From Dimargaris cristalligena (taxonomy: Eukaryota; Kickxellomycota; Dimargaritomycetes; Dimargaritales; Dimargaritaceae), in assembly GCA_027576995.1 (NCBI GenBank), contig JANBQC010000544.1:1-19070 (forward strand): a DNA stretch of 19,070 nucleotides. The letters are read 5' to 3'. Each line of letters starts with the position of its first letter. The first letter of the stretch is position 1. The position numbers and the translations under genes were made by a program. The notes below the pieces were generated by a model. That model was not told the DNA's origin and ran no database searches. It saw only the letters and a list, made by a program, of their open reading frames with translations. Positions 1-9,500 of the stretch are shown in pieces.

Positions 1-590
1 GGGGCATACTTCCGATAAGTGCGAAAAATAGATAAAAAATAAAAGTAGGTAAAAAATGTGGTAAGTTCACCACAGCAGGTATAGGCAAGGGTCATGGAGC
101 AGGCACACTTACTAGTCAGTATAAGGGGAGTGAGTATATATAGGGTTTATTAGGGGTAAACCAGGAGGTAAGAATAAGCTAAGGAATCTAACCAGTCCCA
201 ATGGGGCCCAGTTATATATACATAGGGACAACTCCAGAGGGAGGCCCAGGGGGAAGGATACTACTAAGAATAAGGTATGGTATAATAGGCTAACCAGATA
301 GTCATGAGGACCTGGAAGACTCTACTGGTAACTGGAAGAGTCTTTAGATTAGTACTTGAGTAATTAGTGTAAAGAGGCAGAGTCCAGAAGGGGAAGGGTT
401 ATATAATATAGGGTGATCCCATAGCACTGGGGGTGACTATAGGAAGGTTAATATGGTGCTATAAGGCCTAATAGGGATAGATACTATAGTGTCTGGATTA
501 AGGAGGATTAGATAGTCTAACAGGGTTCACGGAGTTGGGATATTGTAGTCTATAAGAAAGGACAATTTCACTTAGCAAACAATAATAACC
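1..590. other. CpG-depleted, purine-rich DNA without genes
   Basis: Only about three CpG dinucleotides occur in nearly 560 bases, while TG and CA are frequent. The plus strand is A/G-rich. No open frame, repeat unit or transposon feature was recognised. It resembles methylated, deaminated repeat DNA. Confidence 0.6.
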
Positions 591-681
591 AAAAAAATAT
601 CAATAAAGTGCCAGAAAGGTGTAATGTAAAGATGATTAGGTAATCATAATGTTGCTATAGAGATTGGAACTAACTGATGTA

Positions 682-858
682 TTAAAATTTAAATAGCGGG
701 AGAGGCCCATGCTTAGTATCCATGTGTTTGTTCAACTGATCATAGATTCAAACAGGGAAAGCTAAGCTGAGTGACTTATTAGTAGGCATAGTGTATGCTG
801 AAGGAGTGTCTATGAGTGTGACAACAGCTGCCAAAATAGTCAGCTGCAAGATGTTCAT
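682..858 (-). pseudogene. Small secreted peptide, copy A, interrupted by an in-frame TGA
   Basis: This is homologous to the intact copy at 3533-3712. From ATG 858 the first 36 residues form a signal peptide (hydrophobic LTILAAVVTLI) and a short tail. Over residues 1-29 it matches copy B at 17 positions, including LAAV, TP, AY and PTN. Codon 37 (750-748) is TGA where copy B has CAA. Past that stop the frame stays open for 21 more codons, aligns to copy B, and ends in PLFKF and TAA (682-684) against LIFRFK and TAG in B. There are no internal indels up to the last few codons. A TATAAA sits 123 bases upstream (986-981). The copy lies in CpG-depleted DNA. It may be a recently disabled gene, or the 36-residue truncated peptide may still be made. 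Confidence 0.6.
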
Positions 859-1085
859 GGCTGTCGTGGGGGCAAAGTGTTCAACAGGACAAGTTGTGGA
901 AATGGGAGATGTCAACTTGATGATGATAGGGACAGAGGTGATATACAGATAGAGAAATGTGCTAGGGGGATTAGGGTTCATTTATAAATAAGTGTGAAAG
1001 TGACTGTAGTGAGGGGGGAAAAGTTGATATTTGTAAGAAATACCATACCTCCATTAAGTTAAGTCCCCTCTGAATTATCTATTGA

Positions 1086-1163
1086 GCTGACCAACAGGTG
1101 ATTTACCTATTGGCTATCAAAGATTGGCCTTTTTCATGTGGTTTTTGAAGGATGGCGGGAATT
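1086..1163 (-). promoter_or_regulatory. Conserved upstream boxes of secreted-peptide copy A
   Basis: The same three elements in the same order as upstream of copy B. The GGCGGG box keeps its CpG although almost every other CpG in this part of the window is gone. Confidence 0.45.
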
Positions 1164-1220
1164 ATGATTTCTACTCTTAAGCCTATGTGTTTCTTCCATA
1201 TATTTTACCTATTGTCTTTT

Positions 1221-2731
1221 AACTACTAAAGTGGTGCTCGATCCAAGCTTATGACAGTGTCATGGATATTTCTTAATTACTTGTCAGGCAACAGCTGGCT
1301 CAAATCTACGATCATAGGAAGGAAATTGTATTCAGTTGTATTTAGATCTGCAGCAGTATCTACTTGTCCAATCAGGAAACCTAGTTTACCGGCCAAAAAT
1401 TTACCCGAATGATGGAGACGACCAATGCTATAAAGTTATTCAATGTGGCAAAGTGATCATCAACCCTGTCCCTTCACATCACCGTCAAATACATGAAAGG
1501 ATAGAGGATAATGGAACCGCTGGTTAATCCTTCAACAGTTCCCTTAAAAGGTCAGCACGGCTGAATAACACTGCTCCCAGTGCCAAGTATACTTACTCTC
1601 CTTACATTATCCCTTTTTGTGTTGATCTCCCAATGCCACTACTATTATCATAACCGTGTTTCAGTCCAAAAATATGGTAGTTAGTTTTACCATCCGACTG
1701 TGCCATCATGACAAGCTCTTGGCTTTTTACATAGCAAGGTGTTCCCTGTTTGGTCAGAGTGGGATTATTGTGGTGATTTGCCACTCTATTACTGAATCAC
1801 AGAGCTCACATGAGTAAGCTCTCTAGTTTAACAGCCAGATATGGTCAACTATGAGTCCAAATATTCACCTGACCCCACCAGCAAGAATGCGCCACAAAGC
1901 TGGCAACAAACTATTATTAACCTAGTCGGACACAAACAAGTCCCAGGACATCTAATATAACAGAACATACGTCATCACTGGTTTGGTATGGTATTATAAA
2001 ATACTACTACGGATATCTAAACTATATCCCCATTGGGTAACTATGGTAATAATGCTCCCTCTTGACCTTGACGTACCCCTGGAAATTTATCTCCAAGTGC
2101 TGTTTCAACGGGGCATTATGGATACAGAGCCAGGGGTCTATCAATTTAAGCGTGTCTAAGGGTGGAGTACCAGCTGGAGTGTATATATATGGAGGTTTTT
2201 AAATAAATAACATTAGCGAAGGAAGTATTGGAGTTTGGCCCGGGTGGCTGTTTGTACATAGTAGTGTCACCAGAGAGCCTTCCAAGAATACTAATGAATG
2301 CACTAGAAGGTGTCCGCTGGTGCTTGAAAGGCTATGGTGGGAACCCACAACTTCTTCACATCAGCTATGGTGGTGGGGTGGACTAGTCCTTTTAGTTTCG
2401 GTCAGGGTTAGGTAAGTGATCATCTTAACACGGAGTGTTTCCATGGGAAGAGCGCTATGTTATATCAGGGCCACATTTGGGAAGCAACAGATACAAGGAC
2501 CTGCTAATAATTGCACTTAGTAACCTACCATGCAATTGCGAAAGTGGTGAATGAAGTGGCGGCTGGGTGATTTTAATACCAAATTGTAAAAGTAAGTGTG
2601 CCAATTGACTATCCCTATATGGCTACATTCTCTTCAAAGTAATAGTATCGCATACGTACTAATACATAGTAACCCACAAAGCGCGTGTATTTGCCCTGCC
2701 ATCTGCTGACGGCAATTATTACCTCCAGTCG
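1221..2731. other. Gene-poor stretch
   Basis: CpG frequency rises from about 1250 onward. Two short plus-strand open segments look mildly protein-like: 1336-1527 (LDLQQYLLVQSGNLVYRPK) and a frame ending at TAA 2157-2159 (PLEIYLQVLFQRGIMDTEPG, first ATG 2043). Neither is supported by a neighbour, a homologue or clear splice sites. Confidence 0.4.
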
Positions 2732-2876
2732 ATATGGGTGAAGTTCAGCTTGGTTGTATAAGGCTTTAACTGTTATGCGTATGGGAAAATCGGTGGGATG
2801 TTTATTTTCAACCAGTAGTACTTGCCTCATCAAATGGATTTTTCGTCATACAGCCTGGTTGAACTACTCCAATATG
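2732..2876. repeat. Diverged dispersed repeat, copy 1
   Basis: This aligns without gaps to 12869-13013 (constant offset 10137). By eye about three quarters of positions match over the best 97 bases (2780-2876), and fewer over the left part. Many differences are transitions. On the minus strand both copies keep an open frame (here LLVENKHPTDFPIRI, there LLIENKYPVYFHIHI), and another frame ends at a shared TGA. Confidence 0.6.
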
Positions 2877-3444
2877 TATTCCTGAACTCTCAGGTTGTCT
2901 GCCGCTGTATGCAGAACAGGGCCTCAAAGGCATAGGTAAGTAGGGCTAGAAGTTTAACATTACATTATTTATTGAGTAAAGAGTAGGAGTGATGGTAAGT
3001 GGGGCTGTTATTGCTAAGATCAACAAGTTTAGCTGTAGAGGCGAGAGTGTCAGTCATGAACGGCAATCAACAAGAGAAACCGCATTAGACGGGGTAGTAA
3101 GGCTTTAGAGCTGGGCCTAGAAGATTGGCATTTAGTGGCGATATGGGTCACATGAATACTACACCTTGTAGATTAACAGACAGCTGCTTGGCAAAGGGGT
3201 TGGGAAGCACCATAAAAACAGAAATGCCAGAGATGGCTAGGAAATTACGGGGTAATTTCAAGGTAACAATCATTATCAAACGGGTCGAATATAACATCCA
3301 TTATATAGGCAATGGGTTTTGAGCAGTCAAAATAATTAAGCAACTAAGGGAATCTTTGTAGGCGCGTGGTGAATACCCATAGTGAAACGGGAACATGGTA
3401 ATATGCTCAAACACAGACATCCCCACAGGTATCATAAGATACGT
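2877..3444. other. Intergenic, nothing recognised
   Basis: Mixed composition. A 65-codon plus-strand frame (3125-3322) has no recognisable feature. The left limit of the duplicated segment B lies near its end. Confidence 0.4.
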
Positions 3445-3532
3445 GTAACTATATCGGCAATACAGCAGAGACGTGTAACGTGAATATGACTATACAGTCA
3501 CAAGGTAGTTGTAGAGGTTAGGGTTAGTGGTG

Positions 3533-3712
3533 CTACTTAAATCTGAAAATCAAAAGCTTCCCACCCCCGTTTAATTTTGGTTTCTCAGACCGATGGTAGA
3601 TTTGAGCAGAGGGAGGCGAGTTGGGCGACTCATTGGTTGGCTTTGAGTATGCAAGCGGAGTGACGATGAGTGCGAGAACAGCCGCTAGCATTACGAGTCT
3701 CGAAGTGTTCAT
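3533..3712 (-). CDS. Small secreted peptide, copy B (59 aa, intact)
   Basis: ATG at 3712 opens a 59-codon frame ending in TAG at 3533-3535. The N-terminus is a textbook signal peptide: a short polar start, a hydrophobic core (LVMLAAVLALIVTPLA, residues 6-21), then a polar segment with a possible cleavage site near residues 21-23. The predicted mature peptide is about 36 residues, rich in Ser, Pro, Lys and Gly, has no cysteines, and ends in IFRFK. A TATA-like TATATAA lies 112 bases upstream (3829-3823). The strongest support is a second, diverged copy at 682-858 with the same start, the same codon register through codon 37 and nearly the same end. No known family was recognised; the role (effector, pheromone-like or cell-surface peptide) is unknown. 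A longer spliced form cannot be excluded. Confidence 0.6.
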   Translation of the reverse strand: MNTSRLVMLAAVLALIVTPLAYSKPTNESPNSPPSAQIYHRSEKPKLNGGGKLLIFRFK

Positions 3713-4063
3713 GGCTGCGGTGGGGGGTGGAACGTCCGATAGAGCGAGTTGTGTATGGGGAGGATAGTGAGTTGAGGAAGATGGGGAGAATAGGCAGAAC
3801 GATAAGAGGGATTGGTGTTTGGTTATATACGTGATGGGTTCAATCGAACTCCGTAACTAACAACCTGGTCAAACGGGCATTGCGGGTTATACTCAAATAT
3901 CCGACCTATCCGGGGGCTAGCTATAGGCATAATCCCATGCAGCGGAATTGTATTTTACCCTTTCTAACACGAATAGGAAATAGTTATGAGGAGGATCAAG
4001 TTACACTCTTGCTAAAGGTATCTCACCATTATTAGGTCGATCCCCTCCCGATATATCTACTGG

Positions 4064-4140
4064 GCTGACCAATGGTTGATTCATGGATTAATTTTCAAGG
4101 ATTGGCCTCGCTTAAAGTCTATTGCGGGATGGCGGGAATT
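4064..4140 (-). promoter_or_regulatory. Conserved upstream boxes of secreted-peptide copy B
   Basis: Read on the gene strand, the order from distal to proximal is AATTCCCGCCATCC (like an E2F/MBF-type TTCCCGCC core), AGGCCAAT (a CCAAT box) and TTGGTCAGC. All three recur in the same order in copy A although the sequence between them has diverged, which suggests selection or recent common origin. Factor names are inference from motif likeness. Confidence 0.45.
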
Positions 4141-4190
4141 GAGATGCTTAAGGTCGGTTGGTTGCATCCGACGGATATCCTATTTTGTCT

Positions 4191-4988
4191 GAAGGCACTG
4201 CTGCCAATGTTTTGAAGCTCGGAATAATTAAGAGCCAGGAAGAGCCGCCATATTTGTGCTTACGTAATACGGCAAAATAACAAATTAATGGAGCCTAGTG
4301 GTGTTTAATATTCACTCTCTGGTCACTCCTAGGATTTTCGGTATTGGCAGGCCTATCTTTAGAAATACCCAACCGCATATTGCCCTATTCCATGATGCCA
4401 GTCTATTTCCTTTACGTGGCTGCCTTCAATTCATCTAGTCGAAAAAGGAAGTCGATTTGGTCCCCCAGCTGTGCATTGGCATAGTTTTGCTTCAAATTAG
4501 GTAACCCTTAGTTCATTTTTTTTGTGCTGTTGAGGTGAATTTGCTTCGTGCGCCCCTATTAAGTCATATTCGACTGCAGATCTACCATTACTAATGGTCC
4601 TGTCAGGAAGAACAATTTCCGATCAAAACCTCAGTTCGGATTGTGAAACTGGCCAATGTCAATGTTGAATGAGCGAGTGAATATGAGCGACCTTTATTAA
4701 TTAGGAATGCTTTAAGCGAGATGTATAGATGTTAAGGAAAGTAATAGCGATAGGAGCGCTAGTAAACTGAAGAACTTCCAACGTAAGATGCATTGTGACC
4801 TTTATATGTTGTCGGTTCTGATTCTACTACAAGCGGCGGTTAATGCCTGATAGCCATATGGTTTGCCCTATTATGGGTAGAGACCTAGAGAAGCTCCTAG
4901 AAGGGCCGAGATGGGATTGGGGCCAGATTGTCTCGTAGCAATGGTAAGGTGAGCTGGGCCGCGGCAATCGTTGACAATGGGAGGGATT
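4191..4988. other. Intergenic, nothing recognised
   Basis: AT-leaning sequence with moderate CpG and no open frame worth calling. A plus-strand frame at 4971-5183 overlaps the minus-strand segment described at 4989 and is the less protein-like of the two. Confidence 0.4.
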
Positions 4989-6354
4989 TTATCCATCGTT
5001 CATGACCAGGGTCGGTGCATGGTCGGGACCCTGGTTATCTTGATGTTCGGTCGTACTAGTCTCAGTTGGAGGGGATGCCTCGTTCGCAATTGTGGGGCTG
5101 TGCTCGGTTGCTGTGGAAGAAGTAACATCAACAATGCCATCAATACAACCTGGGGGACTTCCACTCCACCCTTCAAGAGCTGACGGGTCCCTCTAGGTAA
5201 TTAGACCCAGAAATGATAAACCTTTTTCAATGGATTAGCTCACGTTTGTATTTAAGTGGAACGTGCAATTTATAATGACAACTCAGCTATTGCTTTCTTT
5301 CTCATCACTTAGCGTTCTAGTAGGCTAATTGACTATCTTTTTTTGTTTATAGAGAAATACATCCTATTAGAATTACATACTACCTCACCTCTTTTTCATT
5401 TAATAAATCATACTCGTGCTACTAAATGGTATAGTGCCCTATTTGTTTTGCATTTTTCCGGGTTCAAAATCCAGAATTCCACCGACTTCCCGAACGTCTA
5501 ATGGTTCCATTAAGAGTCTGGACTCCTGGCCAAGACCGTCGCTAACCTAACTCAATGGCATATATCTATAATTACACCGGGCTGCTAGGACCTGTCGTTA
5601 CCGGTATGCAATCGATCAGTGATATGGAAGTGTGGTACCGTCCAGCAGGATCGAACAAAACCCCGCCACTATTCGACTCTTGCTTTCGGATATTTATGAA
5701 CTAGGAGTTATGTTAAGTGTCATGTTTATAGTTGCATATAATGTATTTACTGCTAAACCTGGCGAAAAATGACGGGTTGCACCGTTTAAAAATAATAGTA
5801 CCGTCTTATTTAGAGAATTACCCTTGGACCCGACAAATCATAGCCATTGTTTATTCAGTGGCCATATTAAACTATCACCCCTAGTTGGCCCGTCGCGCTT
5901 AGGCGCTTCCCTCATTAATTATATTCACCTCCTCCACAAATTGCCAAGACATACCGGTTGACGGACATATTTAGTCTAGTAGGTTCCTATTCATCGGACT
6001 TCAAGCGCGACACCTGGGTGGTTAACTATTAAGGCATACTACTTGGGTGGACTTGTTATATCGGTGTTTAATGCAGCTATACCATACTTCTCCCGTGTGC
6101 TGGACATTTGTATTTTGAGTCAATTGATCCCTATTAATGATTTAAAACGATAGTCATGTCATTTAACAAAGACCCAGTATTTACCTATAAGGCTGGCATT
6201 CCATTAGTATCTTCGCCGAATCACTAACCGCTTTGTCTGAATTAGACCCTCGGTTGTACTTGTAACTACACCTGTCATCTAAAAAATATTTTCGAGTCGA
6301 AGAACCAATTCATTGAGTTCGTCTGTTCTATCCGTAACTGAATGATCATCCTAA
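4989..6354 (-). pseudogene. Possible decayed coding region (several short open segments)
   Basis: Reading the minus strand, several adjacent open segments have protein-like composition. 5700-5572 contains KQESNSGGVLFDPAGRYHTS. 5546-5439 contains QESRLLMEPLDVREVGG. 5192-4989 is a Ser/Thr/Glu-rich tail ending in MNDG and TAA. An acidic, coil-like segment (DRTDELNELVLRLENIF) near 6290-6350 would continue into DDRCSYKYNRGSNSDK if a T6 run were one base longer. Segments are separated by stops and frame changes. Either small exons with unseen splice sites or a degraded gene or transposon would explain this; chance cannot be ruled out. No family was recognised. Confidence 0.2.
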
Positions 6355-6567
6355 CATAGTGCCAGTTTTCCTACGCGTTCAATATGAATCATTATTAAAG
6401 CAAATCCATACAACTGTTTTTTTGTGACTCTTCTCCGATCATGCTAACAGTATAACCATTCAATATAGCCCCCATTACAAATCTTTACAATTGCGTCCAT
6501 ATTAGTTATTTCGATAAAAAAATATATATATTACAGCATCAGCCAAGTTAGGGCCATAAGAATATAT

Positions 6568-6584
6568 AACCCTTAACAAGGGTT
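6568..6584. repeat. Inverted repeat just after the P450 stop codon
   Basis: AACCCTT, AAC, AAGGGTT: perfect 7-bp arms with a 3-base loop, starting six bases beyond the TGA in the presumed 3' UTR. Such a hairpin could affect mRNA 3' end formation or stability, but nothing in the sequence proves this. Confidence 0.6.
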
Positions 6585-6590
6585 CCCGTT

Positions 6591-9500
6591 TCAGATAATG
6601 GTGCGACGGATGAAGCATAGTTGTAGATTCTTGGCTGAGGTGACGGGTGCTAATCGAGTTTTCAGACCGTTGTGATGTATGGAGTGTTTGGGCAAGTGCC
6701 ATTCGTAGTGATAGAGAAGCATGGCGAAGGCCGTTCGGATTTCACGTAGGGCAAACTGCATCCCGACACCTATCGTAGCATATATAAATATGTATATCCA
6801 CAAACCACCGGTAATTTGTAATTAGTGCGTTATTTTACACTATAGTCGAGTGAAGCATGCCATATTTGGGTCGGAAGTTAGCAATGCAATGGTACACAAA
6901 GAATCTGCAATCACTTGCCGCTAAGGCCCACTCATGCCCATTTTAGCGAAGGAAAGCTTTGACTACTTACATTGGTGGCTGCCCATGGCAAATGGAATCC
7001 AAGCGACCACTCCGTCCGGTTTCCCACGCCGAGGGCCGGCTTCAAATCGCTCAGGCCTAAAGGCGTCAAGGTCGCATTCCCTATCGCCGGTATCGTTTCC
7101 CCTATCGTATCCCCCTACGGAGCTCCCACCCCAGTAGTCAGGACTGTGCTGTAAATCATATATATGAACGCCCACTTTGGTACCAGGAGGCAGAACGTAA
7201 TCCCCGTACTGGTAGGCCCCGCGAAGTTTGCGATTGGTAAGACAGGAGATGACAGGCTCGTGGCGCATTGATTCTCGAATAACGTTGAAACAGTAGGGAA
7301 GGGCAGCGAGTTGGTCGTCACCAAAGGCAGCCCAAGGGTCAGCGGTATCCGGCATGGCATCGATGGCGCGGAGGACCTCATTCCGGGCTTTCACTTGGAT
7401 GTCCTACACCGCGGGTTAATGAAAAATGGGAATAGTCGAAGTTCGAAGTTCAAAATTAGTGACTAATTAGGGACAGGTGCTTGAAAGATTATAGAAAACT
7501 TCATACGGAAAAATACCGAGGTACTTCAAGGTAGGTTACCTTGTAAATGGCCATATGGCATAGAAGGAATGATAAGGCATTGGCGGTTGTGTCATGACCC
7601 GCAAATAGTAGATTGTTGACCCCGTCCTGTAATTAAGGTGGATATACATCGTGTATCAAGGGTGAGATTAAGTGAGTTGTGTGAATTTTAATTCACGTAT
7701 AGTGCTGTCGGCTATTACCGGTTATCGACAGGATGGGGGTGCGAAACACGGATTCTTACCCTGATTTCTTTGGTGGATAGAGATTCAGCCCCTTCCCCAA
7801 GGCCTTTGGTCAGCGATGTAATAATATCAATAGAATGCATAACGTGGGCACCGCCGTCGGCGTCTTGGCTCATTTCCCGGCTCTTTGTGACGATCGTGTC
7901 GGCCAAAAGGGCTTCAAATTCGGCAATCTTTCTCAGCGAGCGCAAACGAGCCGGCCAAGGCAGACGGTTTACAATGGGTAACACCAAGTACAGGGGATTC
8001 AGCACTTCGCTGATTATCTCGCTGTAGAGATTGTAAAAGGCACTGGGTTTGTCTGAGGTAACCTACACCAATTTAATAGCATTTAAGTAAATGAATTTGA
8101 AAAAGATTAATATACAAATAAAGTCATAAAGGAAACCAATTGTATGTAGTGCCTTGAGGAATACTGGCACCTCCAATGTGCGCAATTGCGATTAGAAAAT
8201 GCACATGATCGGTAGCGATGATGCCTCGAGTAACCGAAACTTACATGAAAGTCGACCCCGAAGATCTCAAACCCTAGAACATCCAAGGTCATCCTGTTTT
8301 TTAGGTAATCAGACAATGCGAATTGGTTAGAACACTTAAACGCTGGGGTTGTGGTAATATATACCCTAATACCACAATATCTTTGGCAAGCTTTGTAAGA
8401 ACATAATACCACCAACAAGGATTACTAATGCGATGGGGGGGCCATCTACTTACTTTTTTAAAAGAAAAACGATATCCACGGGTTGGCCGTCCTTTAGGTC
8501 AATTACATTGAGTAGCCGGCGCACACATTTTGTTACCACCGACGTCGAAAAACTCCGCCGGAAGGCAGGTGCAGTAAGCCGCCTTTGCCGCTTCCAGTTC
8601 TACAGTGGATGGTAGAACCCCCAGTCCATGGGAGTTATAACCATTGATGAGCAAGAAAGATGGACAATACATTAGTAAAGAGACCGAGTACAAGTTTTTC
8701 GGGGAAGGTTTTCACAAACCTTCGTGGGATTCCGGTTAAAAGATACGCCCTTTAGACGGTGTTGAAGTGACTAATAGCATGTCGATGCTTGGCCTCCTTT
8801 GGGGCCAGATGGGCTACTCGTCCAGTGGGTCCAACCTCACAGCATCACCAACTCACTACTTAACATGGCATAATGATGGTGACCGGTGAATATAGCGCTC
8901 TAAATATAACACCCCTCTTACCTCACCATGTGCAGCTAGAATGCCGTCCCCGAAGAAATATCGGAGAGGAGACCCGGTGAGCAGCGAATTGGGGTCGGGC
9001 CGATCGAATATTTCTATATTATAGAAAATATAATAGAATAGAAAGGATAAAGCGTTAGCATTGTGAAAGTTGGTACACCAGGATGCAGCCAGGGCTACTG
9101 TTTCTGGCAAGGCCTGCTATTCAAGTTTGACCAGTCTTGAGTAAATATCAGATTTGGTTTAGAAAAAGAGCCTACCTATATTATAGAAGTACTGCTTTAC
9201 GTAAGTGGGGTTATTGATATATACGAGCCATTGGCCTGTAAAAAAAACCTAATGAGTATCATTTATGCCCGAATATTAAATGGTTAACGCAAGGGGATGG
9301 GTGGCGAACAAGCAGTGTTAGATGATGGAGAGGGTGATGGGGGCGTTCGTTCGAAGCATCCGTCCCACCGCTTCAGATGACCTCGACTCCCTCCAGCACC
9401 CCGGATCAATGTGGGATTTCCAGGGAATGAGGCAGGGACGTCTAGTGCTAAAGTACTGAAGGTAGGGTAATACCGGACGGGGAATGACCTCACAACTCCT

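Larger units (their letters stand above)
590..1220 (-). repeat. Duplicated segment, copy A
   Basis: This aligns with about 3445-4190, with small gaps in the promoter part. Matching landmarks are the peptide ORF, GCTGACCAA (1086-1094), ATTGGCCT (1133-1140) and the identical 14-mer GGATGGCGGGAATT (1150-1163), followed by a shared CTTAAG. Similarity fades beyond both ends. The two copies lie in direct orientation. Confidence 0.7.
3445..4190 (-). repeat. Duplicated segment, copy B
   Basis: Partner of 590-1220. It is longer, mainly because the stretch between the TATA box and the upstream boxes is expanded. The conserved boxes are GCTGACCAA (4064-4072), ATTGGCCT (4101-4108) and GGATGGCGGGAATT (4127-4140). 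Unlike copy A it keeps many CpG dinucleotides. Confidence 0.7.

Noticed and set aside
3516..3527. Telomere-like GGTTAGGGTTAG
   Set aside because: Less than two units with no flanking array, just after the stop codon of peptide copy B; chance.
5458..5475. tRNA T-arm-like GGGTTCAAAATCC
   Set aside because: The stem does not pair and no acceptor or anticodon arm was found nearby.
6934..7154. Plus-strand open frames antisense to P450 exon 8
   Set aside because: Shadow frames of a well-supported exon; no motif or start context of their own.
8107..8418. 103-codon minus-strand open frame
   Set aside because: Only the part 8245-8293 is real (P450 exon 5); the rest is intronic read-through on both sides.
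8740..8835. Apparent P450 C-helix-like peptide (EAKHRHAISHFN) as an alternative exon 4
   Set aside because: It runs into a stop with no good donor. The true W-K-R-Q-R helix is found at 8599-8580, in phase with exon 3 and joined to the rest of exon 4.
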